Assembly: GCF_029168945.1 (NCBI RefSeq) | Contig: NC_083601.1 | Span: 30,927,660-30,991,659, forward strand | DNA: 64,000 nt | Direction of reading: 5' to 3' | Origin: Cannabis sativa | Taxonomy: Eukaryota > Streptophyta > Magnoliopsida > Rosales > Cannabaceae | In this document: positions 43,301 through 56,574 of the stretch, piece by piece | Layout of the letters: each line of letters begins with the position of its first letter | How positions within the stretch are numbered: position 1 is the first letter of the stretch | Made by a program: the position numbers and the translations under genes | The notes under the pieces: model-generated | Database searches by the model: none | What the model was told of the DNA's origin: nothing | What the model saw: only the letters and a program-made list of their open reading frames with translations

Positions 43301-46300
43301 GATTTGAAGGATTTCCCCATCTTCATTTTCTCTGCTGCATTCTATATCTAAGGTTAGTTTCACGTTTAGATTTCAATTTTCTTATTAGTTTTCTGTTGTC
43401 CCTCTTATGCAGGCTCGTGATTTCATCTCTAAATTAGGTGATCTCAACCAAACTCAAATTTTTGCGAAGATTGAGAATATAGAGGTCAGCCATATTGACA
43501 AATGTATAATTGATTATGTCATTTGCTTTCTGCTAGATACTGCCTGTACAGTAGACTCAATATACACCAAAGTGATGTTACTTGGGTTTTTTAAATTTGC
43601 ATTTTTTAAATTTGCAGTTTAATTCTGTAACCATATTCAATTCATATCATATTAGTACGTACAACTCACATCTACATGGATTAGGATGTTTATATAAAAT
43701 AAATATCTTTAGTCTGCCATTATTCTCTTCTCCTTTTCATCACATTGTGATTCTTAACATGAAATGCCTCTCTCTCTATCTTTCCAGGGATTAACTCATT
43801 TTGATGAGATTCTACAAGAAGCAGATGGTATCATTCTCTCTCGTGGAAATTTGGGGATAGATCTGCCACCAGAAAAGGTCAGCTTTTTTGTTGCAGCTTT
43901 TGCATCAGTGTATCAAAATGAAAAGAATTTGATCATGCTCTTCAATTAATGTTCTGAATAATAATTATGATATACAGTATGTACATGGCTATATGATCAG
44001 ATGAGAAAATTATATTGAATATAGATGAGTGCATGAATTTGGTGAGAAATACAGCCAAAACCTGCACATTTACTAGCATGGCTGAATGAAATATATGATG
44101 GTGTATATAAATGTGTGACTTAGCACTTATTTGATGTGAATATGAATAATTTTGGTCAAGACAGGGACAGTTTCGTACTTCAAGAAATTGATTTCAGTGC
44201 TGTCCCTGAATTTCTTCTTCCAAAGTTTTTACAAAAAATAATTCTGGGGTGACAAGAATTTGGCTGAAAGTGGCCCTGATCTTGATTAATATGGTATTTA
44301 CAGTAAACAGGGATAGGTGACTCACATATTCTGCTATGTGCGTTTTCTTGATATGAGAGGTTACTTTTTAAAATGAATCTTTATGGTAAAATCTGGCTTG
44401 GATGTGCTAGTAATTTTCTTGATATTATTGTAGGTATTTTTATTTCAAAAAGCTGCTGTTTACAAATGCAATATGGCTGGAAAGCCAGCTGTGGTGACTC
44501 GTGTTGTAGACAGTATGACTGAAAATCTGAGGCCCACACGTGCTGAAGCCACAGATGTTGCAAATGCAGTATTGGATGGTAATGCTTAGTCTTCTAACGT
44601 TGAAAAAGGTTTTTCTTTCTTGTTATGATGATATCATAGTTTGATTGTGCTGAATAATGGGATGTTACTTTTCTTTTAGCTGGTGGTGCCAAAACTTGTT
44701 TTTTTTCCTAGTGTCACTTGTGTATTTACTTCTTGCTGCTAATATACTGTGGAATATCTTAGCAATCTCAAATCTCATGTAAATTTACTATTGGTTTAGG
44801 GACCGATGCAATAATTCTTGGTGCTGAGACTCTTAGGGGTGTCTACCCTGTAGAGACTATCTCCATAGTTGGAAAGATTTGCGCCGAGGTAGAATCTTGT
44901 TTTAGTCAGAACTCAAGTTTTGTCTTGTTTTTCTCTTTTCTTAGCATTCAGACTCTGTTTATTCACACACAAAGATGTATATTTATATCTATAAGTTTTG
45001 TATACATAATGCATTTGCATTTATTTAAGGAAAACTTTGAGATAAGGCTTCCCAATTTGGTAATTGAACTATGTAATACTGAGTTTCACTTTTATATATG
45101 TTATGTTTTGTTGTAAAAAGAAAGAAATTATCTGAATAGTTAGGACACCTAGAGCGGATTATAGCCACCAAAACTATTCCTCATGCGCACTATATGTGTA
45201 TGTCACACTCTAAAGTGGATTTATTTTACTAAATGCTGTATGCAGGCAGAGAAGGTTTTCAATCAAGATCTATATTTCAAGAGGACTGTTAAATATGTTG
45301 GCGAACCTATGACCCATTTGGAATCTATCGCATCCTCAGCAGTACTTTTCTACCTCGGTCTTCTTAATCTTTGTTTTCTTGTTCTATATTAAAGGAGAGT
45401 CAGATAACAGAAATATATACTTTCCTTCATTTGATTTTCATGATGTTGGATTAATTCTTTGTTCTTGCAATGCAGGTACGTGCAGCAATCAAAGTAAAGG
45501 CTTCTGTAATTATTTGCTTCACTTCAACTGGGAGAGCTGCAAGGTTTTCTATATTTATATTTGTTTATTTTATTAATTAAATTTTGATGCTTCATCTTTT
45601 CTTATTTTTATTATGGAGTAGATATTTATTATGACTGTTTTCCTTCATTTTGGTATTCTGGTAGGTTAATTGCAAAGTATAGGCCAACAATGCCCGTAAT
45701 GTCTGTAGTTGTCCCTAGGCTACAGACAAATCAACTCCGCTGGACTTTCACTGGTGCTTTTGAGGTTTATTGTTCATATGATTGTTCTCTGGTTTTCGTA
45801 ATAATGCACAAGGCAAATGCCTTTGTCAACTAGATAAACTTGTTACTAGTCAGACAATCCTGCAAAAGTAAGCAGATAGCTACAATGTTTGGTTATCCTT
45901 GCTCTGGGGGAGATAGATTAAGTTGGCCTCTTTCTAGAATCTCACTTGCGTTTGGTTGGGAGGAATGAAAATATAGGAATAGGAATGGGAATGGGAATAG
46001 TAATAGGAATGGAATGGAATAAAATTTAAAATGCATAAAAAAATTGATAAAAAAATAATTAATTTTTTTTTTGTTACATTGGAATGGTCATTCATTCCTT
46101 TTTAAAATGGAATAGCCATTCCACCAAAATGGTGGAAAGAGCATTCCATTGGAATGTCATTCCAATATTTTAAAATGCAACCAAACAAAGGAATGGAATG
46201 AAAATTGTTTCCTTTCCATTCCATTCCATTTCATTACCTCCAACCAAACGCCACCTTAGAGAAATACTTTTTGCTGGCTCTTTACATATATTTGTAGTAA

Positions 46301-46972
46301 ATTTACATCTATTTCCTAATTTTGTGACAGGTAAGGCAATCACAAATTATCCGAGGCATTTTTCCCATGCTTGCAGATCCTCGACATCCTGTAAGATTTA
46401 TTCCATTAATTGAGATGATTCAGCTTCATAATTTTTCGTACTTCTTTTTAAAAAAATAATTAATTCAGAAAGTTTATGAAGTTTTAAAGTTTAATCTACA
46501 ACAGTGTAACTTCTAGTTTACGTCAGAAGACTGGCATGCTTTGTTTTTATTTCGTTATAAAAATGTGTTTTGAGAACATTTAACGTATTTGTTGAAAGCA
46601 AAAGCAATTAGTCAGATACCATTACTACCACGATATGACCACATTGGCAAATTCTTCGTACCTTAATTAATATATGCAGCATTTCAATCTTGCTTAGTTT
46701 TAGCTTTTGCAAGGCTAGAAGAGAGACTATTCAGTGTTTGTGTACACTCTTCTCTCACTTCCTGGGCCTTTAACTTAATTTCTTGGCGTAACTAAGTTTA
46801 AGCATGGTTGTATTTGCAGGCTGAATCTACTAGTGCAACAAACGAGTCTATTTTAAAAGTTGCCTTGGATCATGGAAAGGCCTCTGGTCTTATAAAGTCT
46901 CATGATCGAGTCGTTGTTTGTCAGAAAATTGGTGATGCATCTGTGGTGAAGATCATTGAGCTGGAAGACTAG
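40303..46972 (+). CDS. Pyruvate kinase, cytosolic type
   Basis: Sixteen exons join in frame into 527 residues, the length of Arabidopsis At3g52990-type enzymes (recalled): 40303-40371, 40967-41063, 41207-41304, 41865-42020, 42387-42464, 42914-43045, 43170-43250, 43413-43484, 43788-43877, 44434-44578, 44800-44888, 45246-45341, 45476-45543, 45665-45764, 46331-46390, 46820-46972. It catalyses the last step of glycolysis, phosphoenolpyruvate plus ADP to pyruvate plus [20 protein letters not shown] is the conserved start of the barrel. The signature [10 protein letters not shown] holds the catalytic Lys256 and Glu258; [16 protein letters not shown] follows; the C-terminal domain begins near [28 protein letters not shown] replaces the NFSHG of animal enzymes, as in this plant subgroup. 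There is no transit peptide, so a cytosolic enzyme is expected. All introns are GT-AG; intron 14 contains a MITE. Confidence 0.96.
45947..46253. mobile_element. MITE inside intron 14 of the pyruvate kinase gene
   Basis: Ends GCGTTTGGTTGGGAGGAATG and, on the other strand, GGCGTTTGGTTGGAGGTAATG form imperfect inverted repeats. The interior is built of GGAATGG/CCATTCC units that can fold on themselves. It shares its interior with 29620-29861. No clear target duplication. Confidence 0.75.
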
Positions 46973-49476
46973 AATTATTATTTGACCTCGTTTTTTTTTC
47001 TTTTCTTACTATGTATCCATAGTCTATCTATAATCTATATCAATAATTTATAATCTATATATCTATCTATAATCTATATAACATATATATAAAGATGGGT
47101 GATGATTTTTTTTGGTTTGGTGAAGTTAAATGTGGATGTGGGTTTTTTCAGTTTAGTCAAATTATTTTGTCATTTTGTAATTATTTTATTATTTTGTTCA
47201 TTATGTTATAGATAACTTAATATTTTTAAATGTTTTCTTTTTTAATTTATTATTGTCATTTTTATTTATTTTCATACGCTGATTTTTCCCCAACTACTTT
47301 ATTGTTGTTAATTTTTTTATTATTATTTTCAACATGCCTTTGTCCAAACTAATGTATTCTTATCAATTTTTTTATTGTTAATTTTAATATGTCTTTGTCA
47401 TTTTTTTCTGTCACTCAATATTTTTTTTAACTTTTTCTTATTATTGTCACTTTTTTTCAAAATTTTAATATACTTTACTTTTATTGTTGTTAGTTTTTTT
47501 ATTATTATTTTTAATATTCCTTTCTCATATTCTTTTCAAATTTGTTAATATTCTATAGGAGAATTATTCTGTATATTATTTTTAAAAAAATTTAAAGTTT
47601 GAGTTGTTCTTTAATTGCTTCGGTAGTTTTTATGTAAGTTTATATGTGGATTTTGGTTACGATTCAGATTGTTTTGTTAGTTGCTAAGTGAATTTTCATA
47701 AAAATACAAAAAATATATATATTTTGAAATGTAAAAATAAAAAATTCCTATATTATATAATTATAACTATTATCATATATTCAATTTCAAAAAAAAAAAA
47801 AAAAACTATTATCACATATTTTTATAAAAATTTAAGAATTTTTTAAAAAATCTTTGCTATTGTTATTATTTTTAATATGGCTTTATCATTTTTTTTTTGT
47901 CACTCAATATTTTTATTTTTTTTTTCTTATCTCACTTTCTTTTATTTTTAATATAACTACTTTTATTGTTGCCAATTTCTTTTTATTATTTTTAATTTGC
48001 CTTTCTCATTTTTTTTTCACAGTTGTTAATACTCTATTTATTTATTTAAAAAAAAAATATTATATTATATTAAAATAGCTATATCATATACTTTTATAAA
48101 AATTTAAGAATTTTTAAAAAATTATTTACTAATATACTTTTTTGAGAGAAAAAAATGCCACACATATATAACTATTAAAAAAATAAGATTTATACTATTT
48201 TAGATATTATGTTTCAACGAATTATCAATTTAAATTCTATATTTCTTAAAATTCTATTTTGGACACTATTTAAAAAAAAAAAAAAAACTATTATAACATT
48301 AAGGTCAATTATTTTTATTTAAAAAAACATAATTAAAATACAATTACTTATATTAAAAAAATAAAATTACAATTTTATTAACTCTGATATGTTTACTCCA
48401 ATTAACTCTATAAATTATAACATATAAAATATCATCCGCCTAGTATTAATATAAAGCTGTCACATTTGGCAACTAATTTGGCACTTGTGATTACTTAACC
48501 AAACAAATAAAAGGAGATCACAAAAGGACAGTAGGATTTGGTAGTCTCATCCCATTAAGCATATTGTTTCATTTAATAATCGAACAAAAGCATTAAGAGA
48601 GAGAAAGAGATAGACATGTACTCTTTTATTGGGAAAAAGATAGAGATGTACTTAATTAGTGAAAAGGAGGGTAAGTTTGAGTTTGGAAGGTTTTGTTTGC
48701 TTACGTGAGGTATGAGAAGGGTTTTGGGGTTAGTCTGTTGACTTTGCAATTATTCAAAACAATGCTCAAAATTCTCTTTATTATTAATCAAATGAAAAAA
48801 AAAATATATTTAAAAATTTGAAAGGAAACTCAACCGCTCGCTTTCTTGAGTAGCGACTATTTCACTTTGGAGCTAATACACTAATGGCAAACCCACCTCA
48901 ACCACTGCATATCTCCCTCTCTATGTATAATGTAACCCATATCTTTTAACTATTATCTTCACATTTGCATTACATATATAGTCAAGTAAGTGATGACTTT
49001 TCTTCTATGCATTGTTTTTCTTCTCTTTAAATGATTCTCTGACCAAGTTTGACGTTCACACATTATATTATAATAATATGCATATAAATATATACACGTA
49101 TTTCATTTTTCCAATACGACTCCTTCTGAATAGCAGTAGTAGAAAATAGGTAGCTATACCTAAAAGATTGTCATTAATGGCTGACAAACTTTGTGGTCTC
49201 ATTCAAGTTTCTTATCCTGCTGTTCTCACCTGTTTCCAATAATAAAGAAGAATCACCCAGGCTCTCTTAATTCATTCAAGATTATCGCAATCCAAGATCA
49301 AGTACAGCTAATGCCACCGCCCATAGCTACCATCTCATCTTTGACACGCTGCATGTAATGGTAGCTTAGCTCACTTCATGAAGTTGTACTATACACTATA
49401 AACGACAGTATTATGAGTGAGTGAGCTTACGTTTTAATTTATCATTGTGAAGAGACAACAAAGAGTGAAAGTAGAT
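46973..49476. other. Intergenic DNA between pyruvate kinase and the receptor kinase
   Basis: Very AT-rich. A block at about 47390-47575 recurs in diverged form at about 47875-48035 (both with TCACTCAATATTTTT, then TACTTTTATTGTTG and GCCTTTCTCAT or TTCCTTTCTCAT), showing an old direct duplication about 480 bases apart. A tail-only insertion lies at 47765-47820. The last 400 bases before 49477 are the receptor kinase promoter; a TATAAA at about 49397 is the only TATA-like box seen. No gene is visible. Confidence 0.55.
47765..47820 (+). repeat. Tail-only retro-insertion with 17-bp target duplication
   Basis: AACTATTATCATATATT (47765-47781) and AACTATTATCACATATT (47804-47820) differ at one base and flank CAATTTC plus an A run of about 15. 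Confidence 0.65.
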
Positions 49477-52400
49477 ATGAGTTGTAATAAGTCTCTGTTT
49501 TTTGTGGTTTTCTTAGTTATCTCATCTGGGTTTACTGTATTGGTACGAGGCAAAGAAAAAATTGATCGAAACAGCTCCACCTTGAGGACTCTTTTGGAGA
49601 TAAAGAAAGCTATTGTGGATGACCCAGAAAAAGTTTTGCATGGTTGGAGTCATAACAATACCAACTTCTGTAAGTGGAGAGGAGTTTCGTGTGGCCGAGT
49701 TGATGGGTCAGTTCGAGTTATGGGGCTCAACCTATCCGACTCCTCACTTGGGGGGTTGATATCTCCTTCAGTGGGTCGTTTAGGAGACCTGGTTCAGCTT
49801 GATCTTTCTTCTAACCACCTCACTGGGCCCATCCCACCCACCCTTTCGAACCTTACTCGGTTGGAATCTTTGCTTCTCTTTACTAACCAACTCAGTGGGC
49901 CCATCCCCACTCAGCTTGGCTCCCTTACCACCCTCCGAGTCATGCGAATAGGCGACAATGTTGGACTCACCGGCCCCATTCCGGCATCGTTTGGGAACCT
50001 TCTCAACTTGGAAGCTCTGGGTTTGGCTTCGTGCAGTCTCACCGGTCCAATACCGCCGGAACTGGGGCGACTTAGTAGACTCCAAAATCTTATCTTACAA
50101 GAAAACCAGCTGTACGGTCCGATTCCAGCCGAGTTAGGCAACTGTTCCAGTCTCGAAATATTCACGGCGGCTAACAATGACATCAATGGATCGATCCCTG
50201 TAGAGTTGGGTCATCTCCAAAATCTCCAAAACCTCAACCTCATCAACAACAGCCTCTCCGGCAAGCTACCAAGTGAACTCGGAGAATTGAGTCAACTGGT
50301 CTACTTGAACCTCGCTGGGAACCAGCTCGAAGGTCCAATCCCCAAGTCTTTTACTCAACTGAGCAATCTTTATAATCTTGATTTATCACACAACAAGCTC
50401 ACGGGCGGTATTCTAGGGGAGTTTGGCAACATGGGCCAACTGGGGTTCTTGGTTCTATCAAACAACAATCTGTCAGGCATAATCCCAAGAAAAATATGCT
50501 CCAACGCCACCAGTTTGGAGCATCTTTTCTTGTCAGAGACTCAAATTCACGGTGAGATTCCGGTGGAGCTGAGTAAATGTACCTCGCTTACTCAGCTCGA
50601 CTTATCCAACAACACGCTTAATGGGTCTATTCCGGTCGAAATTTACGGTTTAGCGGGATTGACTGATCTCTTGCTCAACAACAACACCTTAACCGGTTCG
50701 ATATCTCCCTTCATTGGGAACCTCACCAATCTCGTGACTCTCACGCTGTACCACAACAATTTACAGGGCACTCTGCCTAAAGAGATTGGAAAGTTGGGAA
50801 AGCTCGAAACTTTTTATCTGTATGAGAATCAGCTATCTGGGGAAATTCCCATGGAGATTGGAAGCTGTTCAAGTCTACAAATGGTTGACTTTTTCGGAAA
50901 CCAATTCACTGGGGAGATTCCCATCACTATTGGAAGGCTTAAAGATTTGAACTTGCTTCATTTGAGGCAAAATGGGCTGGTGGGGGGACTTCCAGCAACT
51001 TTGGGAAACTGTCAGAAAATGACTATCCTTGATTTAGCGGATAATCATCTCTCTGGTGGCATTCCTGCCACTTTCGGTTCTCTTTTTGCTTTGGAGCAGC
51101 TTATGTTGTATAACAATTCCCTTGAAGGTAATCTTCCTGATTCGCTAGCTAGACTATCAAATTTGACAAGAGTGAATCTCTCTAGAAACAGATTCAATGG
51201 TAGTATTGCTGCCTTGTGTACTTCTCATTCTTTTCTCTCGTTTGATGTAACTGACAATAAATTTGATCATGAGATTCCTCCTCAGCTGGGGAATTCTCCT
51301 CTACTTGAGAGGTTGAGATTAGGAAGCAATCAGTTTACTGGTAATATCCCAGGGACATTGGGGAAAATCCATCAACTGTCATTGTTAGACCTCTCTGGCA
51401 ATTCACTCACTGGTTCCATACCAGGTGAGCTCTCACGTTGTAACAAACTTGCCCATGTTGTTTTAAACAATAACCTTCTCTCCGGTATGCTACCAGCCTG
51501 GCTTGGAAGATTAGTTGAGCTGGGAGAGTTGAGGCTGTCATCTAATATGTTCTCGGGTTCGATTCCTCGACAACTTTTCAATTGTTCAAAGCTCCTTGTA
51601 CTTTCTCTTGATGGAAATTCTCTTAATGGAACTGTGCCCGAAGATATTGGTAATTTGGTTTCACTTAATGTCCTCAACCTTCAACATAACCATTTCTCGG
51701 GACAGATTCCTCCAACTATAGGAAAGTTGGCCAAGCTTTATGAGCTCAAGCTTTCTGAGAACAGCTTCAATGGAGCAATACCTGTGGAGATTGGACAACT
51801 GCAGAATCTTCAGAGCGTTCTGGACCTCAGCCGCAACAATCTGAGTGGTGAAATCCCACCTGCTATTGGGTCGCTTACAAAACTTGAAGCCCTTGATCTT
51901 TCGAGTAATCAACTTGTTGGAGAAGTCCCTCCCCAAGTTGGTGAGATGAGCAGCCTGGTAAAGCTCAACCTCTCAAACAACATTCTACAAGGGAAGTTAG
52001 GGAAACAATTTTCACACTGGCCTATTGAAGCATTCCAGGGAAATTTTCAGCTTTGTGGAGACCCTCTAGACAAATGCACTGTCTCTAAAAATCAGAAAGC
52101 TGGCCTAAGCCCAGTATTAGTTGTGGTAATTTCTGCAGTGTGTACATTAACTGCAATTGCTCTGCTGTTATTAGTGGCAGCTAAGTTTTTCAGACACAGG
52201 AAAGAGTCTTATGGCAGAGCCAGTGATGTAAACTACATATACTCATCAAGTTCTTCTGCCACTCAGCGGAGGCTTCTCTTTCCAAATGGTTCAGCAAAGC
52301 GAGATTTGAAATGGGAAGACATCATGGAAGCTACACACAATCTGAGCAGTGAGTTTATAATTGGCTCAGGAGGGTCAGGAGTAATCTTCAAAGCAGAATT

Positions 52401-53333
52401 GTCCAATGGAGAAACTGTAGCAGTCAAGAAGATTTCATCCAAAGACGATCTCCTAGCTAACAAAAGCTTCACGAGGGAGGTGAAGACGCTAGGGAGGATA
52501 AGACACAGGCATCTGGTAAAGTTAGTGGGATATTGTAGCAATAGAGGAGCTGGTGCTAATATGCTGATATACGAGTACATGGAGAATGGAAGCGTTTGGG
52601 ATTGGCTTCACAAACAGCCTTTAACTACCAAGAAGAAGAGGAGTCTTGATTGGGAAAATAGATTAAAGATTGCTGTGGGATTAGCTCAAGGAGTGGAATA
52701 TCTTCACCATGATTGTGTCCCAATGATCATACACAGAGACATTAAGTCGAGCAATATCTTGCTGGACTCGAACATGGAGGCACATCTGGGGGATTTCGGG
52801 CTTGCAAAGCCACTCGTTGAGTTTGATGGAAACACAGAATCAAACACATGGTTTGCTGGCTCATTTGGCTACGTTGCACCGGGTACTTAAAAGAGTGTTA
52901 TCTTATACCTATATATTACACTACTTTATATGTGATTCTTACTAGACATTTTATGTTGGCAGAGTATGCATATTCGTTGAAGGCGACAGAGAAGAGTGAT
53001 TGTTACAGCATGGGAATTGTTCTAATGGAGCTTGTTAGTGGAAAGATGCCTACTGATGAAGCTTTCGGGGTGGAAATGGACATGGTGAGATGGGTGGAAA
53101 GTCGAATGGCAATGGAAGGTAGCTGCCGTGAGGACCTGATTGACCCAGCTTTGAAACCACTCTTGCCAGGAGAAGAGTATGCAGTGTTCCAGGTACTTGA
53201 AATAGCAATGCAGTGCACAAAAACCAGTCCCCAGGAAAGGCCCACGTCCAGACAAGTTTGTGATCAGTTGCTTCATGTTTTTAACCATAAGGTGGTGAAT
53301 TTTGAAAAGTCTAATGTGGATAACTATGCATAA
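49477..53333 (+). CDS. GSO-like: LRR receptor-like serine/threonine kinase, GSO1/GSO2 type
   Basis: Two exons, 49477-52882 and 52963-53333, encode 1,258 residues (Arabidopsis GSO1 and GSO2 are about 1,250). The ATG at 49477 starts a signal peptide (SLFFVVFLVISSGFTVL); the GTG upstream is not needed. An LRRNT cap with W-x4-C (NNTNFCKWRGVSC) is followed by some thirty 24-residue LRRs of the plant GxIP type. A transmembrane helix (SPVLVVVISAVCTLTAIALL) and a cytosolic kinase come next: glycine loop IGSGGSGVIFKAE, Lys in VAVKKI, HRDIKSSNILLD, DFGLAKPL. It is an RD kinase and looks active. Homologues perceive CIF/TWS1 peptides and control Casparian strip sealing and embryo cuticle integrity. The single intron splits a Glu codon in the APE motif. 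In subdomain IX the usual SDVYS reads SDCYS. There are no frameshifts. Confidence 0.95.
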
Positions 53334-54444
53334 GTAATTTAATTGTCTATGAAGATTGAACATCTTATACATAATTTTATTTTGTAGCTTTCTATTTGTT
53401 CTGTTTCAAAAGTGTTCCATTTACTACTACTACCAACGAGTGTTGTTTTGATGGGGAGATTTAGAATTTGTGAAAATTAAAATTAGTATTGAAATTTTTA
53501 ATTAAATTCTTTTAAAAGCTCTTTTTTAAATTTTACTAAACACTTTAACTGCTAGATTTTCTAAAAAGTGCTTTTACCTTTTTAGTTATATGTCTCTTTC
53601 TATTCGCACGTGGCTCACTGTAACATCACATTAAGCCACACATGAAGAAAACTACTTATATAAAGAAGTCTTTGGTATCTTTTTTCTTTTCTTTGAAATG
53701 GATATAAAGAATGTCATACATTAGAATTTCTATTACAGAATATCCTTGGGATCAAGTAAATTATATTTTAATTGATAGGTTATAACTAAATAGAGTTACA
53801 CTAGAAAAAAAAAATAATTAAAATACCAAAAAATATCAATATAACAATAATAACAATAAATAATTATTAATACTTTATTATAATAGAATTATTTTAGAGT
53901 AAATATAATGTTAATACATATATTACAATTTGGAATAAAATTTATTAATTTTATATAAATAAATTTACAAAACATATATATATATTTTATTAAAATGTAA
54001 TTATTCTTATATAGATGTATAATTTGTTAATATGGGACTTAAAAAATGTATAACTAATTACAATTTAAAAGTTATTCTTATTTATAATTGGCCAAAATTA
54101 GGACTTGATTTTTTTATAATAAATTAGAGGTTATTCTTGAAGAGTATTCTTAGATAGAAGTTCTACTGTAATATAATTTTTATATATATATAAAAAATTA
54201 AGCAAACAAACATATATATCCTAACTTTCTGGTGTTAATACTCAGCTTCACTAAGTGGATAAATTATTTTCAGCCTCTTGTGTTTTAATTGCATAATTTG
54301 GTATCCTTACCTATGTCCACAAAGTAACTTGATCTTTTTCTTCAACTAATTGTTAAATCCAGCTACTTTCTATTTATTTATTTATTATTATTTTTTTTTT
54401 TGCAAGGTGCTAGTTTCTCATTATTGAAAGCATGCCAAAGATGA

Positions 54445-54495
54445 ATTACATAATCCCGAAAAAAAAAAAAAAAAGAAAAGAAGATATTACATAAT
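54445..54495 (+). repeat. Tail-only retro-insertion with 10-bp target duplication
   Basis: ATTACATAAT at 54445-54454 and 54486-54495 flanks CCCG followed by a long A run with a few G. Confidence 0.6.
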
Positions 54496-54524
54496 TGATA
54501 GTTTACATTTTGGTATATTAATAG

Positions 54525-54637
54525 TTCAACTACAAAAGCTACTAGGTTGGTTTAGTAGTAAGGGGGTTGGGAAATGGGGATAAACCGTGAAACCCATATT
54601 CGAACTTGTGATAAAAAAAAGTTCTTCAACTAGAAAA
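54525..54637 (+). mobile_element. Short tRNA-derived SINE-like insertion
   Basis: The flanks TTCAACTACAAAA (54525-54537) and TTCAACTAGAAAA (54625-54637) match at 12 of 13 bases. The 87-base insert begins with an A-box-like TGGTTTAGTAGTAAGG, has a B-box-like ATTCGAACT about 45 bases on, and ends in an A run. This is the layout of a tRNA-derived SINE, here short or 3'-truncated. Confidence 0.6.
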
Positions 54638-54702
54638 ACAAGAGCCTACAAAAAGTTAACAGAAGAGAAGGAGAGAACACTAAAATTCTTGCTTGCATCA
54701 TC

Positions 54703-56539
54703 TCAGAGTGCCTCAGAAAAACGTAACTCGGCAGGGCCAGGCCCTAAAATTCCCTTTTGCTCACTTATGTTACCAAGTCCAGCAGGTGCCGCCGGTGGTA
54801 CAGATGGAACTGGCGGCACTGGCATTGTGGGCAGTGTTGGTAGAGAGGGTGGTACCGTTGGTGGCTCCACATGCACAGCCATTTCATCATCGTTCCAACC
54901 GGTAGCATGCCATTCTCTCTAAAACAAGCACAAATCAAATTGTCATTTACTCGACAACACATAAGGGAGACAAATTATCAGTTGAAGAAAATATCGAACT
55001 AATTGTAGCTTCTGTCTTATAAATTACAAAAGTGCTTGCCTCATCATTCTTATAACTTGCATCTTCCAGTAATGGCGTCATAAGAGGTGGAGCAACATCT
55101 GGATCAGGCTTTTGAAATATGAATGTGGTATACAGACCTAGGGAAGAACATTAAGAACAAGTAAAAGATCATTTTAAGCAAATTCTAAACTGAAGAAGAT
55201 GATATTCTAAACACGGTAAGGTGTACAGACGCATTACCTAACAAGTCAAATGATCGAGGAAGAAGTCTCCCTCTCGGATCAACCAGGTTGGGACCAAAAT
55301 TCATAATCATGCCTGTAAATTGCGCTCTTACAGCAATAGCGAAAGATGGGAAAGAATAATCTATTTCAAACAATGTTTAAATAAAATCATTTAAAAAGAG
55401 AAAAGGAAAAAAAGGGCTGAAAATCTTGAGTCACAAGTCAATTAAGACAGTCCTAAAGGATATAACAAAAATGCAATTCACAAACCTGTTGTCTTCGTAA
55501 AATTCAGTTAGGTTTTGAATTTCTACGTACTCAAGACCAGCTTCTCTGGCCAACCTGTGTATGGCAGGGTCCAAAATTTAGATCATTTTGCAAAATCAAA
55601 ATGGGATAATGCGAATTTTACACTTGTGTATACACAGAAGGAAGGAGAAGCTTGCAACCCCAATTCAAAGTCCCTTACACTACGTTGCTACATTGTTAAA
55701 ATATCATTGTCTGACTATAGTTTTAAGCTTTGATTTTGACTAATCTATACTCCAGATTCAAAAATGGCAACATAACATCTGATGAAATTCATAGCCTCAA
55801 AGCTATCAACATGGAGTTACTTCTATAAATCCATGAACTTGGCACTAATAGTGCCAAAGGCTGACAATCAACTTTATCTCTTTTGTAAACAATGTTATAG
55901 AATGCAGAGATAAACCTGATGAAGCTTGGGAAATGAACCAGGCAATGGGTTTCAGCAGCGGCATCATTGGTGAATTTTAGCTGATATTTCTTTCCAAATA
56001 ATGGGAACCTGCAAATATAAGTACATAAAAATTGAAAAAACTTCACAAGTTGCACCAACCAAACAAGGAAAATGTAAAGAGTATCCAATATAGCCTTGCT
56101 AATTATAGACACATACTTTTCCTCCTCGATTTCAAAGGTGATCATATAACTTTCCGATCGAATGCAATTGGGAACAATGTTGGGCTTCATGCTGGCCATC
56201 TTATTATGGTATGCTTCCACATTCTTTTGGTACTTCGCCCTGCACAGAGAGAGGAGAGATTACACCATTTTTCATTCGATAGAAGCACTGGAATCAATCG
56301 AAGTGTTTGTTTATTTTTTGAAGAAAAACACAACTTGAAAAGTAAGCATTTTGTTTCACAATTATAAGTCCATACCATATTGTAGATGAGTCAGGAGTAA
56401 TACCAAAAAAATAACCCCCTGGTTTCAACAAAGACGACACATTATGGAGAAGTCTTCTTGCTCTATCCTCAGTTTGAAAACAATGCTGCATGTAATATTA
56501 AATAAACAAAGCTCTCAAAGAATAAGATGTCTAATCTGT

Positions 56540-56574
<35 letters not shown>

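Larger units (their letters stand above)
53334..54702. other. Intergenic DNA, convergent 3' flanks
   Basis: Holds the 3' flanks of the receptor kinase (+) and cap methyltransferase (-) genes. It is AT-rich, with runs near 53500-53590 that resemble the MITE fragment at 16148. A tail-only insertion and a SINE-like piece are listed separately. No gene seen. Confidence 0.6.
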
